Assembly: GCA_964512995.1 (NCBI GenBank)
Contig: CAZELM010000030.1
Location: 1 to 59,989 of the forward strand
Length of the DNA: 59,989 bases
Source: CAZELM01 sp964512995
GTDB taxonomy: Bacteria; CSSED10-310
Direction of reading: 5' to 3'
Shown: positions 43,809 to 53,263 of the stretch, piece by piece
Numbering within the stretch: position 1 is the stretch's first letter
Layout of the letters: every line of letters begins with the position of its first letter
Made by a program: the position numbers and the translations under genes
The notes under the pieces: generated by a model
Databases searched by the model: none
Told to the model about the DNA's origin: nothing
What the model saw: only the letters and a program-made list of their open reading frames with translations

Positions 43809-46800
43809 TTATTTCCCCAAGGAGTCCAGAAGAATATCAATCCTGCGCTGTCTCTCAAATGCTCCCAATTCCACCAGCAACGATCGCGCTTCCATTAAGC
43901 AACAACCTGCATCGGTCCTGTCATGCTGCTGATCATAAATTGAAGCCTGGTGGATCAACGAATCAGCCAGCTCATACAGATACTGTTCGCTTCGATAGAT
44001 TGATGCAGCATCCTGAAACAGCTTCAAAGCATCCCGACCATTTCCCAGTGCTTTCTCCAGGCATCCAGACAAATAGAATGTATTCGCTTTACAGAGCACA
44101 TCCACGGAAGCTTCATTTCGGAATACGTCCGACAGGAAAATCCGTACCTGGGAATAGTGTTTGTTTGCCAATTCCAATCTGACCCGAGCCAGCAGCACAT
44201 TGCATTTCTGATCCGGAACACCATGCTGATTCAGGATGTGCTCGGCTCGAGAGATCACTCTGAGCGCTTCTTGAATCCGCTCTTTTTGAAGGTAAATCAT
44301 CATCAGGACAATCAGGCACTCGATGGTGCTGGAATCAGAGCCGCTGGATTCCGATAAATCCAGCGCTTTTATGATGTCCTGCTCAGCCTGACAAACATCT
44401 TCCAGCCGATATCGAATCTCCGCGATCATCCTCAAGGGTTTGATCTGAAATTCCGGACGCCCCAGTGACTCCTCGATATTCAGGCATTTCTGAAGCCAGA
44501 CAATCGCATCCATATATGATCCGACCTTCCAATGAAACGAAGCGGTATGCATATAAATTCGGCTGACACCATACCGGTCATTGATCTGTGTTTTGAGCTT
44601 CAGGCTCAGATCAAACAGGTATTTCGTGAGATCTTTGTTACCATTCTGGAGTTCCAATTGGGCCTCAATAATGTAAACCTCCGAAAGCTCCCGCTTCATT
44701 CCCCGGTCTTTTAATTCTCCAGTGATCGCATGCAGAATTTTACGGCAATTTGAATAATCCCGCTGATGGAATGCGAGAGCGGCACGAGTGATGTTCAAAC
44801 GGAGTGATTCTGCGGAATCTGGATATAACTTCAACATATTTCCAGCCATCGCGATTTCGGTGGAGGCCATGGCGTATTGATTCCAGGCGATCATGATGTC
44901 TGCGATGGAGCGATAGACAAATGCTTTTCGCGACATCTCCTTCTGACTCCCTCCCACCAAAGACATTCGATACATTTTCATGGCATCTTGGATCCGACCC
45001 TGATCATGATACACCGACGCTATTTTTTGATAGAGAATATATGGTTCGCCGTCCAGATTTCCATTGACATCTTTCAGAAGATTAACAGCATCCTGATAAT
45101 ATCGCATCGCTTCTCCCAAAGCGGGAATCGATCGTGCAATATCCCCGGCACGCTCATACAGATGAACCGCCGCAGAATTCGATCCACACGCGATATAGTG
45201 CATTGCCAGATCACAGACAACAAGTTCCGTTTTCCCCCGATAACTCCACTCCAGCACTTCGATGATCCGCTGATGCATCCGTTTTCGAAGACGCGGTTCA
45301 AGCTTATTATAGATCACTTTCCGGATATTGTTATGCGTGAACTGATAATGTTCATCACTATCGGAAACGCTCCGTTGGACAATCTGTTTTGTTAATAGTA
45401 CAGACAGGATATCCAGGAGATGGCCTTCATTGATTTTTGTGGCCTGCCGAAGCGTATCAAACGTGAAATGATGGCCGATCACCGCAGCATACTCCAAGGC
45501 TTGCAGTTCTTCCTGAGAGAGCCCGTCAATCAGACACAACATCTGATCTCTGACTGATTCCGGTGTTGGGAGACGGTCCTGCTCATGGTATATCCACCCG
45601 TCGCGGTTTCGTTCCAGAATGAATTGATCCCGTAAATATTTCAGCAGTTCCTCAATAATATATGGATTTCCTTCGCTTTCATCATAAATCTGACGAATGA
45701 ATATTGGCGGCATAGTCTGCCCCAGAAGCCGATAGATCAACTCCTGCGTTTGAGACAGGTCGAACCGTTTGAGCTGAAGGAATATAATCTGAGAAAAATC
45801 CCTGAAAAATTTAACCCATCGATAACTCGCTGTCCGCTGGGTTGTGGTATCCTGAGACTCCCGACACTGAATCGTTCCGACAAATACCATCTGTTGGGAG
45901 TAGGATCTGCGGAGCAGGTGATTCAGCAGCTTCATCGACGAATCATCCAGCCATTGGAGATCATCGAGAAGCAATACGATCGGCATGGTATCGGAGAGTT
46001 GTTTGAAAAAATGTTCTACCGCAAAGAGGATATGGCTCTCTGGGTGATGTATGGTCCGGGAGGATGACACTGGCAGATTCAGTTTTGCCGCATCCAGATC
46101 AGGTATCAAATTCACAAACTCCTGACGCAAATGCTCAGGAATCTCCAGGATATTGGCATACGCATCGTCCGGATGTTCCGAAAAATACCTTTGGAGCATC
46201 TCCCGAACTGCCTGATAGGGAATGCCCTGATTCTGTTCATAACACTTTTCGTATATGACTCGTGCACCGGTGAGTTGAGCAATGGCACGGAATTCTCTGA
46301 GGAGCCTGGAGCGGCCGAGTCCCAACTCCCCCTGTATCATCACGCATTGAAGCTTTCCCGAACGACTCTGTTCCAGCGCGTTTCCCAATACCGCCAGTTC
46401 ATCCGCCCGAGCAACCAGACGGGCTTCCGTAAGAAATGGTTTGAATGCCGGGGGTTCAGAAATCAATTCAGCGGCAGTTGCAACGCGGTTTCTTCCCGCA
46501 CGTTTGGCAACGTATAAGAGCTTATCTGCGATTTGTACAAGCAGATCCATGGAATGCGCGTCCTGAGGAAAAACAGCCATACCAATACTGGTTGTAATTC
46601 GTAGCGGCGGCTCCCCATCAAACATGGTTTCTGAAACAACACGCCGAATCCGTTCCGCAATCCGAATGGCTTCGTTCCCAGAAACATCCACCAGGATGAT
46701 CGCATATTCATCTCCCGATACCCGAGCGACAATATCCATCGGACGCACCAGCCCGCGTAGAATCTGAGCGAAATCAATAAGCAGACGATCTCCCCGTGGA

Positions 46801-47003
46801 TGCCCCCATGTATCGTTCACCGCTTTCAGACCATCCAAATCCAATGACAACATGGCAATATGCGTCTGTGTTTGAACGGCATTCTGAATCGCCTCATGGA
46901 GCAATTGATTCAAACGTCGACGATTATACAATCCCGTCAGATCATCGGTGTGTGCCAGCCGAAGATAATCATCATAATGGTTAGATGTACAAATAGGATA
47001 CAC
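43809..47003 (-). CDS. GGDEF diguanylate cyclase - STAND ATPase - TPR regulator
   Basis: Up to 1064 residues. A GGDEF domain fills about 15-180: DDLTGLYNRR, active-site SGDEY (96-100) and an inhibitory RxxD site (RPMD, 87-90) at the right distance, so active, product-inhibited c-di-GMP synthesis is expected. A STAND/AAA-16 module follows from about 195: P-loop GELGLGRS (225-232), in which Arg231 replaces the usual Lys, and an intact Walker B LLLDDLQW. TPR-like repeats fill the last 450 residues. The fusion suggests that c-di-GMP output is gated by the ATPase/TPR part. The annotated GTG (47003) lies inside the AGGAGG ribosome site. An ATT at 46994 has ideal spacing and may be the true start. 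Confidence 0.9.
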   Translation of the reverse strand: MYPICTSNHYDDYLRLAHTDDLTGLYNRRRLNQLLHEAIQNAVQTQTHIAMLSLDLDGLKAVNDTWGHPRGDRLLIDFAQILRGLVRPMDIVARVSGDEYAIILVDVSGNEAIRIAERIRRVVSETMFDGEPPLRITTSIGMAVFPQDAHSMDLLVQIADKLLYVAKRAGRNRVATAAELISEPPAFKPFLTEARLVARADELAVLGNALEQSRSGKLQCVMIQGELGLGRSRLLREFRAIAQLTGARVIYEKCYEQNQGIPYQAVREMLQRYFSEHPDDAYANILEIPEHLRQEFVNLIPDLDAAKLNLPVSSSRTIHHPESHILFAVEHFFKQLSDTMPIVLLLDDLQWLDDSSMKLLNHLLRRSYSQQMVFVGTIQCRESQDTTTQRTASYRWVKFFRDFSQIIFLQLKRFDLSQTQELIYRLLGQTMPPIFIRQIYDESEGNPYIIEELLKYLRDQFILERNRDGWIYHEQDRLPTPESVRDQMLCLIDGLSQEELQALEYAAVIGHHFTFDTLRQATKINEGHLLDILSVLLTKQIVQRSVSDSDEHYQFTHNNIRKVIYNKLEPRLRKRMHQRIIEVLEWSYRGKTELVVCDLAMHYIACGSNSAAVHLYERAGDIARSIPALGEAMRYYQDAVNLLKDVNGNLDGEPYILYQKIASVYHDQGRIQDAMKMYRMSLVGGSQKEMSRKAFVYRSIADIMIAWNQYAMASTEIAMAGNMLKLYPDSAESLRLNITRAALAFHQRDYSNCRKILHAITGELKDRGMKRELSEVYIIEAQLELQNGNKDLTKYLFDLSLKLKTQINDRYGVSRIYMHTASFHWKVGSYMDAIVWLQKCLNIEESLGRPEFQIKPLRMIAEIRYRLEDVCQAEQDIIKALDLSESSGSDSSTIECLIVLMMIYLQKERIQEALRVISRAEHILNQHGVPDQKCNVLLARVRLELANKHYSQVRIFLSDVFRNEASVDVLCKANTFYLSGCLEKALGNGRDALKLFQDAASIYRSEQYLYELADSLIHQASIYDQQHDRTDAGCCLMEARSLLVELGAFERQRRIDILLDSLGK

Positions 47004-47113
47004 CTCCTGTTTAAATTTTTAGACTTCTAACAGTAATTATTATATATTCCATACCGTTTGGCAAGGAATCCGCGGAGTCTCTTTTATTCAATCTCCATGC
47101 GAAGGAGATGGTC

Positions 47114-48613
47114 ATGAAAAAAGTATTGTTTGGGTTGTTCATCATCGCGCTGGTGATCCCCCGAATAGAACGAATTCGATCTCCAAACATTCAGATCGAA
47201 GATCCCAACTATATTTATGGAGCTTTTTTGATCTTAAAAGGACAGATACCGTTTCACGATTTTGCTCAACCCAATCCTCCCCTGCTGGAAGCGATACTCT
47301 CATATCTGTATCGTATTTTCGGTGTAAGCCATCGGATTCCGGAGATCTTGTCCGGGTTTGCATTTCTTTTATCCGCAATTCTGATTTATCTTCTGGCAAG
47401 CAACTGGATATCGATCCGTGCCGGGGTTCTGGCTGCTATTCTATACTCCGGCCATTTTCTGTTGTTCCGATATCATCTGTTTGAACGGGAGACATTTGCC
47501 ACACTCGCAGTTTTGTGTGGTTTATACTTCATCAGCAAGGAAACACTCCCCGGAGCGTTTATCTGTGGATTGCTTCTGGGTGTCGGCTATGCGTGCAAAC
47601 AGACCGCACTGATACCGTTCCTTGCCGTGATGATCGTCATCCTGTGTATCCAGCGCCACGTTCGCATGAGCCTGTATGCCACATTTGGGTTTGTTCTCTT
47701 TTTGGGATTCCTCACTGCAACCTATACGTTCTTTTTTGGAGACGCTTACATGCGGCAGACATTCTGGTTTCATCTCATCAAAGGATTTGTAGCGCCATGG
47801 CACGTCAAAGCAACCTGGAGTCTGAGTGGACTCGGGTATCTGGTGCCCCTGAGTATTGCCGGACTGCCGTTTATGAAATGGACGAAACGAGATCCTGCCT
47901 GGCTACTGCTGGCTCTGGTTTCCACCGATCTCATCTTCTTCTGGTTTGTTTCCGGAGCGTTCTGGCCCCACTATCTGCTTTCCACACTGCCACCACTGGC
48001 GATCCTTTCTGGAGCCGCATTGGATCGATGGAGTGATATCATTATACACAGATCCCGGCTATCTGTACTGAGTCATTGCTTTGTTTTAACTGGCGTTGCC
48101 ATAACGATCGCCTTCTTTTTAATCGTTCCGGGAGCCATGATCGGAAAAGGTGCCGCTGAACACTATGGCTTTTCCGGCACTCCCCGGAAAATCGTATCGG
48201 AATGTGCCACATTTATCCGCGATCATACGTCACCGGATGATGTGATCATTGCAGAACCGTTTATCGCATTGGAAGCGCAACGCCAGATGCTTGTCAAGTT
48301 CTACGACAATTGGGGTTTGATTCTCTGGATGAACCAGATGCTTGACCAAGGGACATACTTTCACCGTGTGAAGGAGCTCAGCAAACAGAAATTCGGGGAT
48401 ATCCGCAAATATTCTCAGCAATTCTGGATGCCGTTGGTAGATACTGCCTTCGCCCAAAAAACAATCGCTGCGATTCAGCCGAATTATGAACTCCCATTAT
48501 CGGATGATGTGCTGGCACGGGAAGGATTTACCAAAGGATTCTCCCGTGATTTCATCACAGGAAATACCATTCAGAATTTTACTGTCTGGATCAGGGATTC
48601 ATCCCTGAAGTAG
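47114..48613 (+). CDS. Polytopic membrane protein, GT-39-like glycosyltransferase candidate
   Basis: 499 residues from ATG 47114, with GAAGGAG upstream. About ten membrane helices run to residue 350. The first loop (QIEDPNYIYGAFLILKGQIP followed by FHDFAQPNPPLLE) has acidic and aromatic residues of the PMT_2/GT-39 type. A soluble tail of ~140 residues (PRKIVSECATFIRDHTSPDD) resembles the periplasmic part of such enzymes. It probably transfers a sugar from a polyprenyl carrier outside the cytoplasmic membrane; donor and acceptor are unknown. It diverges from the GGDEF regulator, with a 110-bp spacer. Confidence 0.8.
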   Translation: MKKVLFGLFIIALVIPRIERIRSPNIQIEDPNYIYGAFLILKGQIPFHDFAQPNPPLLEAILSYLYRIFGVSHRIPEILSGFAFLLSAILIYLLASNWISIRAGVLAAILYSGHFLLFRYHLFERETFATLAVLCGLYFISKETLPGAFICGLLLGVGYACKQTALIPFLAVMIVILCIQRHVRMSLYATFGFVLFLGFLTATYTFFFGDAYMRQTFWFHLIKGFVAPWHVKATWSLSGLGYLVPLSIAGLPFMKWTKRDPAWLLLALVSTDLIFFWFVSGAFWPHYLLSTLPPLAILSGAALDRWSDIIIHRSRLSVLSHCFVLTGVAITIAFFLIVPGAMIGKGAAEHYGFSGTPRKIVSECATFIRDHTSPDDVIIAEPFIALEAQRQMLVKFYDNWGLILWMNQMLDQGTYFHRVKELSKQKFGDIRKYSQQFWMPLVDTAFAQKTIAAIQPNYELPLSDDVLAREGFTKGFSRDFITGNTIQNFTVWIRDSSLK

Positions 48614-49309
48614 AATCGGGAGATATGCCGTCCGGCAGTCCATTCTCCAGAGTTCATTCATTTCCTGTGTCTCCCCGGAACATGACGACTGCATGGTCCC
48701 ATCATCGGTCATGACCCGTTTCAACACCACCCATCCGTTGGTAATATCGATATAATCTTCGATGTAATTCTGCCGGTCCCCCGTTTGACGGCTGCATATC
48801 CGGAAACAATAACGGGCATCATTACCGATCGTAATCAGGAACGGTCCATCTGTGATTCCTTCATATCGTTCTATTGCCTGCGATCCGGACCGAAAGTAAC
48901 GATCCTCACAGTGAAACACCTGAGAGAGGGTGATCATCCGGGGCATCTGAATGGCCGTTTCTTCAAAATACCCAAGAGCTTCCCGCGATCGATGTTCCCG
49001 AGCCCGAACGACCAGATGAGACTCATCCTGGGTCAACCAATGGATATGTTCCGATTTGATTTCGCCTGAATCTCGCTCCGTCCAATGGATTTCCACAAAT
49101 TGCGAACCATGAAAATAAACCGGTCCGAAACTGGACGCTTTCAGCACCGTTACCAGTTTCTGATCAGACATCCGGTATTCACCCACCATCAGCAGAATGC
49201 CTGATCTTACCGGATCCAACGTCGGCGGGAAACACGCCAATGTTGTTGTAACGCAGTCATGGGAAACTCTTTCAATGTGACAATGTGGAAAAATTTTCGG
49301 TAAATTCAT
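48599..49309 (-). CDS. Protein of unknown function
   Basis: About 236 residues from ATG 49309; an in-frame ATG at 49396 would add 29 residues that look less protein-like. There is no signal peptide, membrane helix or recognised motif. Composition is soluble and mixed alpha/beta, rich in aromatic and His residues. The 3' end overlaps the convergent glycosyltransferase gene by 15 bp. Neither start has a strong ribosome site. I do not recognise the family. Confidence 0.7.
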   Translation of the reverse strand: MNLPKIFPHCHIERVSHDCVTTTLACFPPTLDPVRSGILLMVGEYRMSDQKLVTVLKASSFGPVYFHGSQFVEIHWTERDSGEIKSEHIHWLTQDESHLVVRAREHRSREALGYFEETAIQMPRMITLSQVFHCEDRYFRSGSQAIERYEGITDGPFLITIGNDARYCFRICSRQTGDRQNYIEDYIDITNGWVVLKRVMTDDGTMQSSCSGETQEMNELWRMDCRTAYLPILLQG

Positions 49310-49484
49310 CACAGCACTTCGTTCTGTTAAAAATAGGAAAAAATCCGTGAACTGAACCTCTTGCAATCTCCTGTATATCACCATTTCAAAGCGCATGACA
49401 GAAAAAGATCACTAAATGAGTGTATGACTCTTATTAGCATTCCAAATCAATCGGCATGTACGTCCGAAAGAATCGCGATGAGAG

Positions 49485-49528
49485 TTGACAATTTCAGTGA
49501 ACTATCATTAAATTAGCCTCGTCTAATT
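49485..49528 (+). promoter_or_regulatory. Promoter with overlapping operator palindrome (iron regulator)
   Basis: TTGACA (49485-49490), 17-nt spacer, TTAAAT (49508-49513). An 18-bp palindrome AATTAG-cctcgt-CTAATT (49511-49528) overlaps the -10 box and start point. Its size, AT-rich arms and TTAG/CTAA core resemble DtxR/IdeR/MntR boxes, which fits autoregulation by the following gene product. Confidence 0.75.
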
Positions 49529-49556
49529 AGTGATTGACACTGGAGAAAGGTACACC

Positions 49557-50291
49557 ATGAAAATAGGAGCTATCTCTGAGAGTCTGGAGGACTATTTAGA
49601 GATTATTCACACGCTGATTTATGAGAAGCGGGTCGCTCGCGTTAAAGACATCGCAAACCGGAAAGGCGTTGCAATGGCGTCTGTGATCAGTGCGCTGAAG
49701 CGACTGGACAAGGCAAATCTGATCAAACATGTGTCTCGCGGGACCGTCTTGCTCACACCGGAAGGCGAATCTCTGGCGGGAAGAATTATTGGGCGACATG
49801 AATTTGTCAAAAACTTTCTGGTGTCCATACTGAAAGTCGACTCAGTTTCGGCGGAACGGGATGCTTGCAGTTTTGAGCATTCCATGAGTCCGGAAACGTT
49901 TCGGAAGCTGGTTGGCTTTTTTGAATTTCTGACAACATGTGAGCAGGACATCAGCCATCGATTTGAACTCTACTGCTCCAATAATCATACGACCCAAAAT
50001 GATTGCCAGGTCCATCGATGTCCATTTGGGCGACATGGCCAGCCTTTTCACCATGACCCTCCCTTTTCCGGGCGAACCCTGACGGATCTCAAACCGGGAG
50101 AGAAAGGTATTGTTGCACGGCTTCAAGCATCTCCCCTCGTTCGCCAGCGGTTGATTGATATGGGAGTATTACCGAATGTTGAGATCGAACTGGAGCGCTT
50201 TGCACCATTGGGGGATCCCATTGAGATCAAACTGAGAGGCTACCATTTATCACTTCGCAAAGAAGAAGCAGACGCGGTTATTTTACGCTAG
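49557..50291 (+). CDS. DtxR/MntR-type metal-dependent regulator with FeoA-like domain
   Basis: 244 residues from ATG 49557, with GGAGAAAGG upstream; a GTG at 49530 lies inside the operator. An N-terminal winged helix (DYLEIIHTLIYEKRVARVKDI) and a dimerisation region carrying the family's metal residues (RHEFVKNFL, CSFEHSMS) are followed by a Cys/His-rich stretch (about 150-182; CSNNHTTQNDCQVHRCPFGR then HHDPP). An SH3-like FeoA domain ends the chain (LKPGEKGIVARL, LIDMGVLPNVEIE). DtxR-family proteins bind Fe(II) or Mn(II) and repress uptake genes. The position just before feoB and the palindrome in its own promoter point to iron. The His/Cys stretch is richer than usual and could add a metal site. 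Confidence 0.9.
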   Translation: MKIGAISESLEDYLEIIHTLIYEKRVARVKDIANRKGVAMASVISALKRLDKANLIKHVSRGTVLLTPEGESLAGRIIGRHEFVKNFLVSILKVDSVSAERDACSFEHSMSPETFRKLVGFFEFLTTCEQDISHRFELYCSNNHTTQNDCQVHRCPFGRHGQPFHHDPPFSGRTLTDLKPGEKGIVARLQASPLVRQRLIDMGVLPNVEIELERFAPLGDPIEIKLRGYHLSLRKEEADAVILR

Positions 50292-50387
50292 AGATGGAAT
50301 CGAGATGCTTATGAATACCACCGATCGATTTTATTTCAGGGAATTAGTTTTGTGCAGTCCATTCCATGCCGGCAGGTGGAGCTGACG

Positions 50388-52457
50388 ATGTCGATCAGCG
50401 TTGCACTTGCGGGAAATCCCAACTCCGGAAAAACATCCATATTCAATGCGTTGACAGGTGCCCATCAACATATCGGCAATTATCCGGGAGTCACCGTTGA
50501 CATTACCAGCAGCGATATCGTTCACAAAAACAAGCCGATTCACCTGGTCGACCTGCCTGGAATATACAGTCTGACCTCCTTTTCACAGGAAGAGATTGTT
50601 GCTCGTAAATTCCTCGTCGAAGAAAAGCCGATGGTGGTTGTGGATATCATCGATGCGTCCAATCTGGAACGGAATCTGTATCTGACCATCCAGCTATTGG
50701 AGATGGGAATGAATCTGGTCATTGTATTGAACATGATGGACGAGGTTCAAAAAAAGGATATGGTCCTGGATGTGGCGATGATGTCTCGACGATTGGGATG
50801 TCCGGTTGTCGAGATGATTGGCTCGCGCTCAGTGGGTCTGGATGCTTTAAAGGATGCGATCATCGAGGCCGCTGAAAAACAGGATCAGGAACCTATTATC
50901 CAGTATCAGGGCGAACTGGGAGAGGAAGTGGCCATAATTTGTAAACTGCTCTTAAAAATACCGGACATCCCTTACCGGTATTCCTTTGCAGCCATCAAAC
51001 TTCTGGAACAGGATCCGGATATTATCCGGCTGTTTTCATCCACGCCAATGCATCCGGTCATCAGTTCTCAAGTTCATATCAGCCGGCTTCGCCTGGAACG
51101 GTTGTATGGAAATACAGCAGACATTCTGATTGGAGACCGCCGGTATGGATTCGCTTCCGGACTGGTCCGAGAAATCACCATCCGAGAGGCAACCGTGGAC
51201 CGGTTCACGATGACCGAGCAGATCGATGGGATCGTGACACACCGCTACCTGGGACTCCCCATTTTTCTTGTTTCGATGTATTTGATCTTCTGGCTCACAT
51301 TCACCTTGGGACAGCCGCCCATGGAGTGGATCGAGTTGGCGTTTGCGTGGATGAAATCTCGACTCGCTCCACTGTTACCAGACGGTATTTTTCAGTCGCT
51401 GCTATTGGATGGCATTTTGGCAGGAGTGGGCGGGGTGATCGTTTTTCTACCCAACATCGTTTTGCTGTTTGCGGGGATCTCGTTTCTTGAAGATACCGGA
51501 TATATGGCTCGAATCGCGTTTATCATGGATAAAATCATGCATAAAATCGGACTTCACGGACGTAGCTTCATCCCATTGATCATTGGTTTCGGATGCACGG
51601 TACCCGCAATCATGGCCACCCGTACCATCCGATCGGAGAAAGGCCGCCTGACCACGATGATGATTCTGCCATTGATGTCATGCGGCGCTCGATTACCGAT
51701 CTATCTGATGATAATTCCCGCCTTTTTTCCGGAATCGCAACAGGCCGTCATTTTATGGATATTGTACATGATTGGTACGATCCTGGCCATGGGTATTGCC
51801 AAACTGCTCCGAAACACCCTTTTCAGTGGTGAAGCGGAACCCTTCATCATGGAACTGCCTCCCTACCGGATGCCCTCGATCAAAACCGTTGTCCGGCATA
51901 TCTGGGATAAGTCCTGGCTTTATCTGAAGAAAGCGGGCACGACCATTCTGGGTATCTCCATCCTGCTTTGGATATTACTCACCTTTCCGCAGAATCCCTC
52001 GCTCACGGAGGAGGATTTGTCATCCACAACAGCAGAGATCCAAAGCCGAAAAGCCCAGGCGTCTCTGGAATATTCCTTTGCCGGCCGGATTGGTCGAAGC
52101 CTGGAACCAATGATTGCTCCCATGGGATTTGACTGGCGGATCGGGACAGCCTTTATCGGCGCATTTGCCGCCAAAGAACTCTTCGTGGTGCAACTGGGAA
52201 TCATATTTGCTCTGGGAGAAGCCTCCGATACGCCCGATGCTCTCCGCAGCGTCTTGCGAGATGCCTACTCTCCACTGATCGGCTTCTGTATCATGCTGTT
52301 TGCTTTGATTGCCACGCCATGCATCGCCACGTGTGCGGTAACCCGGAAAGAATCCGGCTCCTGGAAATGGGTATTACTGCAATGGGCTGGATTGACCGGT
52401 CTCGGATGGATCATTACCACCCTGGTCTTTCAGATTGGCCATTGGATACTCCACTGA
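50388..52457 (+). CDS. feoB: Ferrous iron transporter FeoB
   Basis: 689 residues from ATG 50388, with GGTGGAG upstream. The N-terminal G domain has G1 GNPNSGKTS (9-17), G2 GVTVD, G3 DLPGIYSL and G4 NMMD. The membrane part has both Gate regions, with SFLEDTGYMARIAFIMD, GFGCTVPAIMATRT and FAAKELFVVQL. It imports Fe(II) across the inner membrane in a GTP-dependent way. It follows the regulator by about 100 bp in the same direction and is probably repressed with it. No separate feoA is present; the FeoA-like fold is only in the regulator. Confidence 0.97.
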   Translation: MSISVALAGNPNSGKTSIFNALTGAHQHIGNYPGVTVDITSSDIVHKNKPIHLVDLPGIYSLTSFSQEEIVARKFLVEEKPMVVVDIIDASNLERNLYLTIQLLEMGMNLVIVLNMMDEVQKKDMVLDVAMMSRRLGCPVVEMIGSRSVGLDALKDAIIEAAEKQDQEPIIQYQGELGEEVAIICKLLLKIPDIPYRYSFAAIKLLEQDPDIIRLFSSTPMHPVISSQVHISRLRLERLYGNTADILIGDRRYGFASGLVREITIREATVDRFTMTEQIDGIVTHRYLGLPIFLVSMYLIFWLTFTLGQPPMEWIELAFAWMKSRLAPLLPDGIFQSLLLDGILAGVGGVIVFLPNIVLLFAGISFLEDTGYMARIAFIMDKIMHKIGLHGRSFIPLIIGFGCTVPAIMATRTIRSEKGRLTTMMILPLMSCGARLPIYLMIIPAFFPESQQAVILWILYMIGTILAMGIAKLLRNTLFSGEAEPFIMELPPYRMPSIKTVVRHIWDKSWLYLKKAGTTILGISILLWILLTFPQNPSLTEEDLSSTTAEIQSRKAQASLEYSFAGRIGRSLEPMIAPMGFDWRIGTAFIGAFAAKELFVVQLGIIFALGEASDTPDALRSVLRDAYSPLIGFCIMLFALIATPCIATCAVTRKESGSWKWVLLQWAGLTGLGWIITTLVFQIGHWILH

Positions 52458-52639
52458 GATCCATCTCCTTAAAATTTCTCCATACGCAGAGATAACCATA
52501 CATCTTAGAGCATGGTGACAGTATTTCTTCTGGTGATCACCCAATGTTGCTAATCAATTGTTATCGTAAAATCCAGCAAATCCCTCGCTGGTCAGAGACA
52601 TGTGGAATGAAGGGGATTTGGTAAAAAATTGCGTGAGAT

Positions 52640-52934
52640 GACACGCTGACAATCACATCTGACACGCTGACAAGCACATCTGACACGCTGACAAGCACAT
52701 CTGACACGCTGACAAGCATATCTGACACTGCTGTCAATCACGTCCGACACTCCGCAAATCACATCTGACACGCTGACAAGCATATCTGACACTGCTGTCA
52801 ATCACGTCCGACACNNNNNNNNNNNNNNNNNNNNNNNNNNNNNNNNNNNNNNNNNNNNNNNNNNNNNNNNNNNNNNNNNNNNNNNNNNNNNNNNNNNNNN
52901 NNNNNNNNNNNNNNTCCGCAAATCACATCTGACA
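52640..52934. repeat. Minisatellite of 21-22-bp units with assembly gap
   Basis: Units such as GACACGCTGACAAGCACATCT (21 bp) are repeated, with later copies forming a 64-bp higher-order unit: tccgcaaatcacatctgacac, then gctgacaagcatatctgacac, then a 22-bp tgctgtcaatcacgtcc block. One 100-N gap (52815-52914) interrupts it. The bases on both sides of the gap join at an existing unit boundary, so the gap hides whole repeats. Confidence 0.92.
52815..52914. other. Assembly gap (100 N) inside minisatellite
   Basis: Exactly 100 N, a placeholder. Flanks ...cgtccgacac and tccgcaaat... occur joined elsewhere in the same array, so the real length is probably a multiple of the 64-bp higher-order unit. 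Confidence 0.95.
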
Positions 52935-53263
52935 GTATGTAAAATGAGTCTGATAGCGTGAAGTTATCCGAAAAGCCTTTTTCCGTTGCCAAAACCTGAG
53001 AATTCCCCCAGCCTTCCTTTCGATAATGGAGCACAATGGGTTTTGTTCCACCGATCCCCTTTACTGAAATGATGACAGCACGTTTGTGAAAACGGTTCGC
53101 GACAGCCGCTGATATCTGCATGGACGGGGGATCAATACGTGACGGGATGGAGTGACGTGGACATTATTTCAAACCACTCCCGACCGTCGATCAAATGATG
53201 TCATTCTACAGGTTTTATCCAAGAAACCCTTTTTTGAACGATGGAAACAGTGTTAGCAATAAA

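Larger units (their letters stand above)
52458..53263. other. Intergenic region between feoB and the Cys-rich small gene
   Basis: About 800 bp with no convincing gene. A short hairpin CCAGC...GCTGG (52573-52591) lies about 115 bp after feoB. A 21-bp minisatellite with an assembly gap occupies 52640-52934. A leftward open frame ending in the repeat (53121 leftwards) lacks a ribosome site and runs into N, so I do not call it. Confidence 0.6.

Noticed and set aside
52798..53121. Leftward gene reading into the minisatellite
   Set aside because: It runs through the N gap and repeat, has no ribosome site and no recognised domain.
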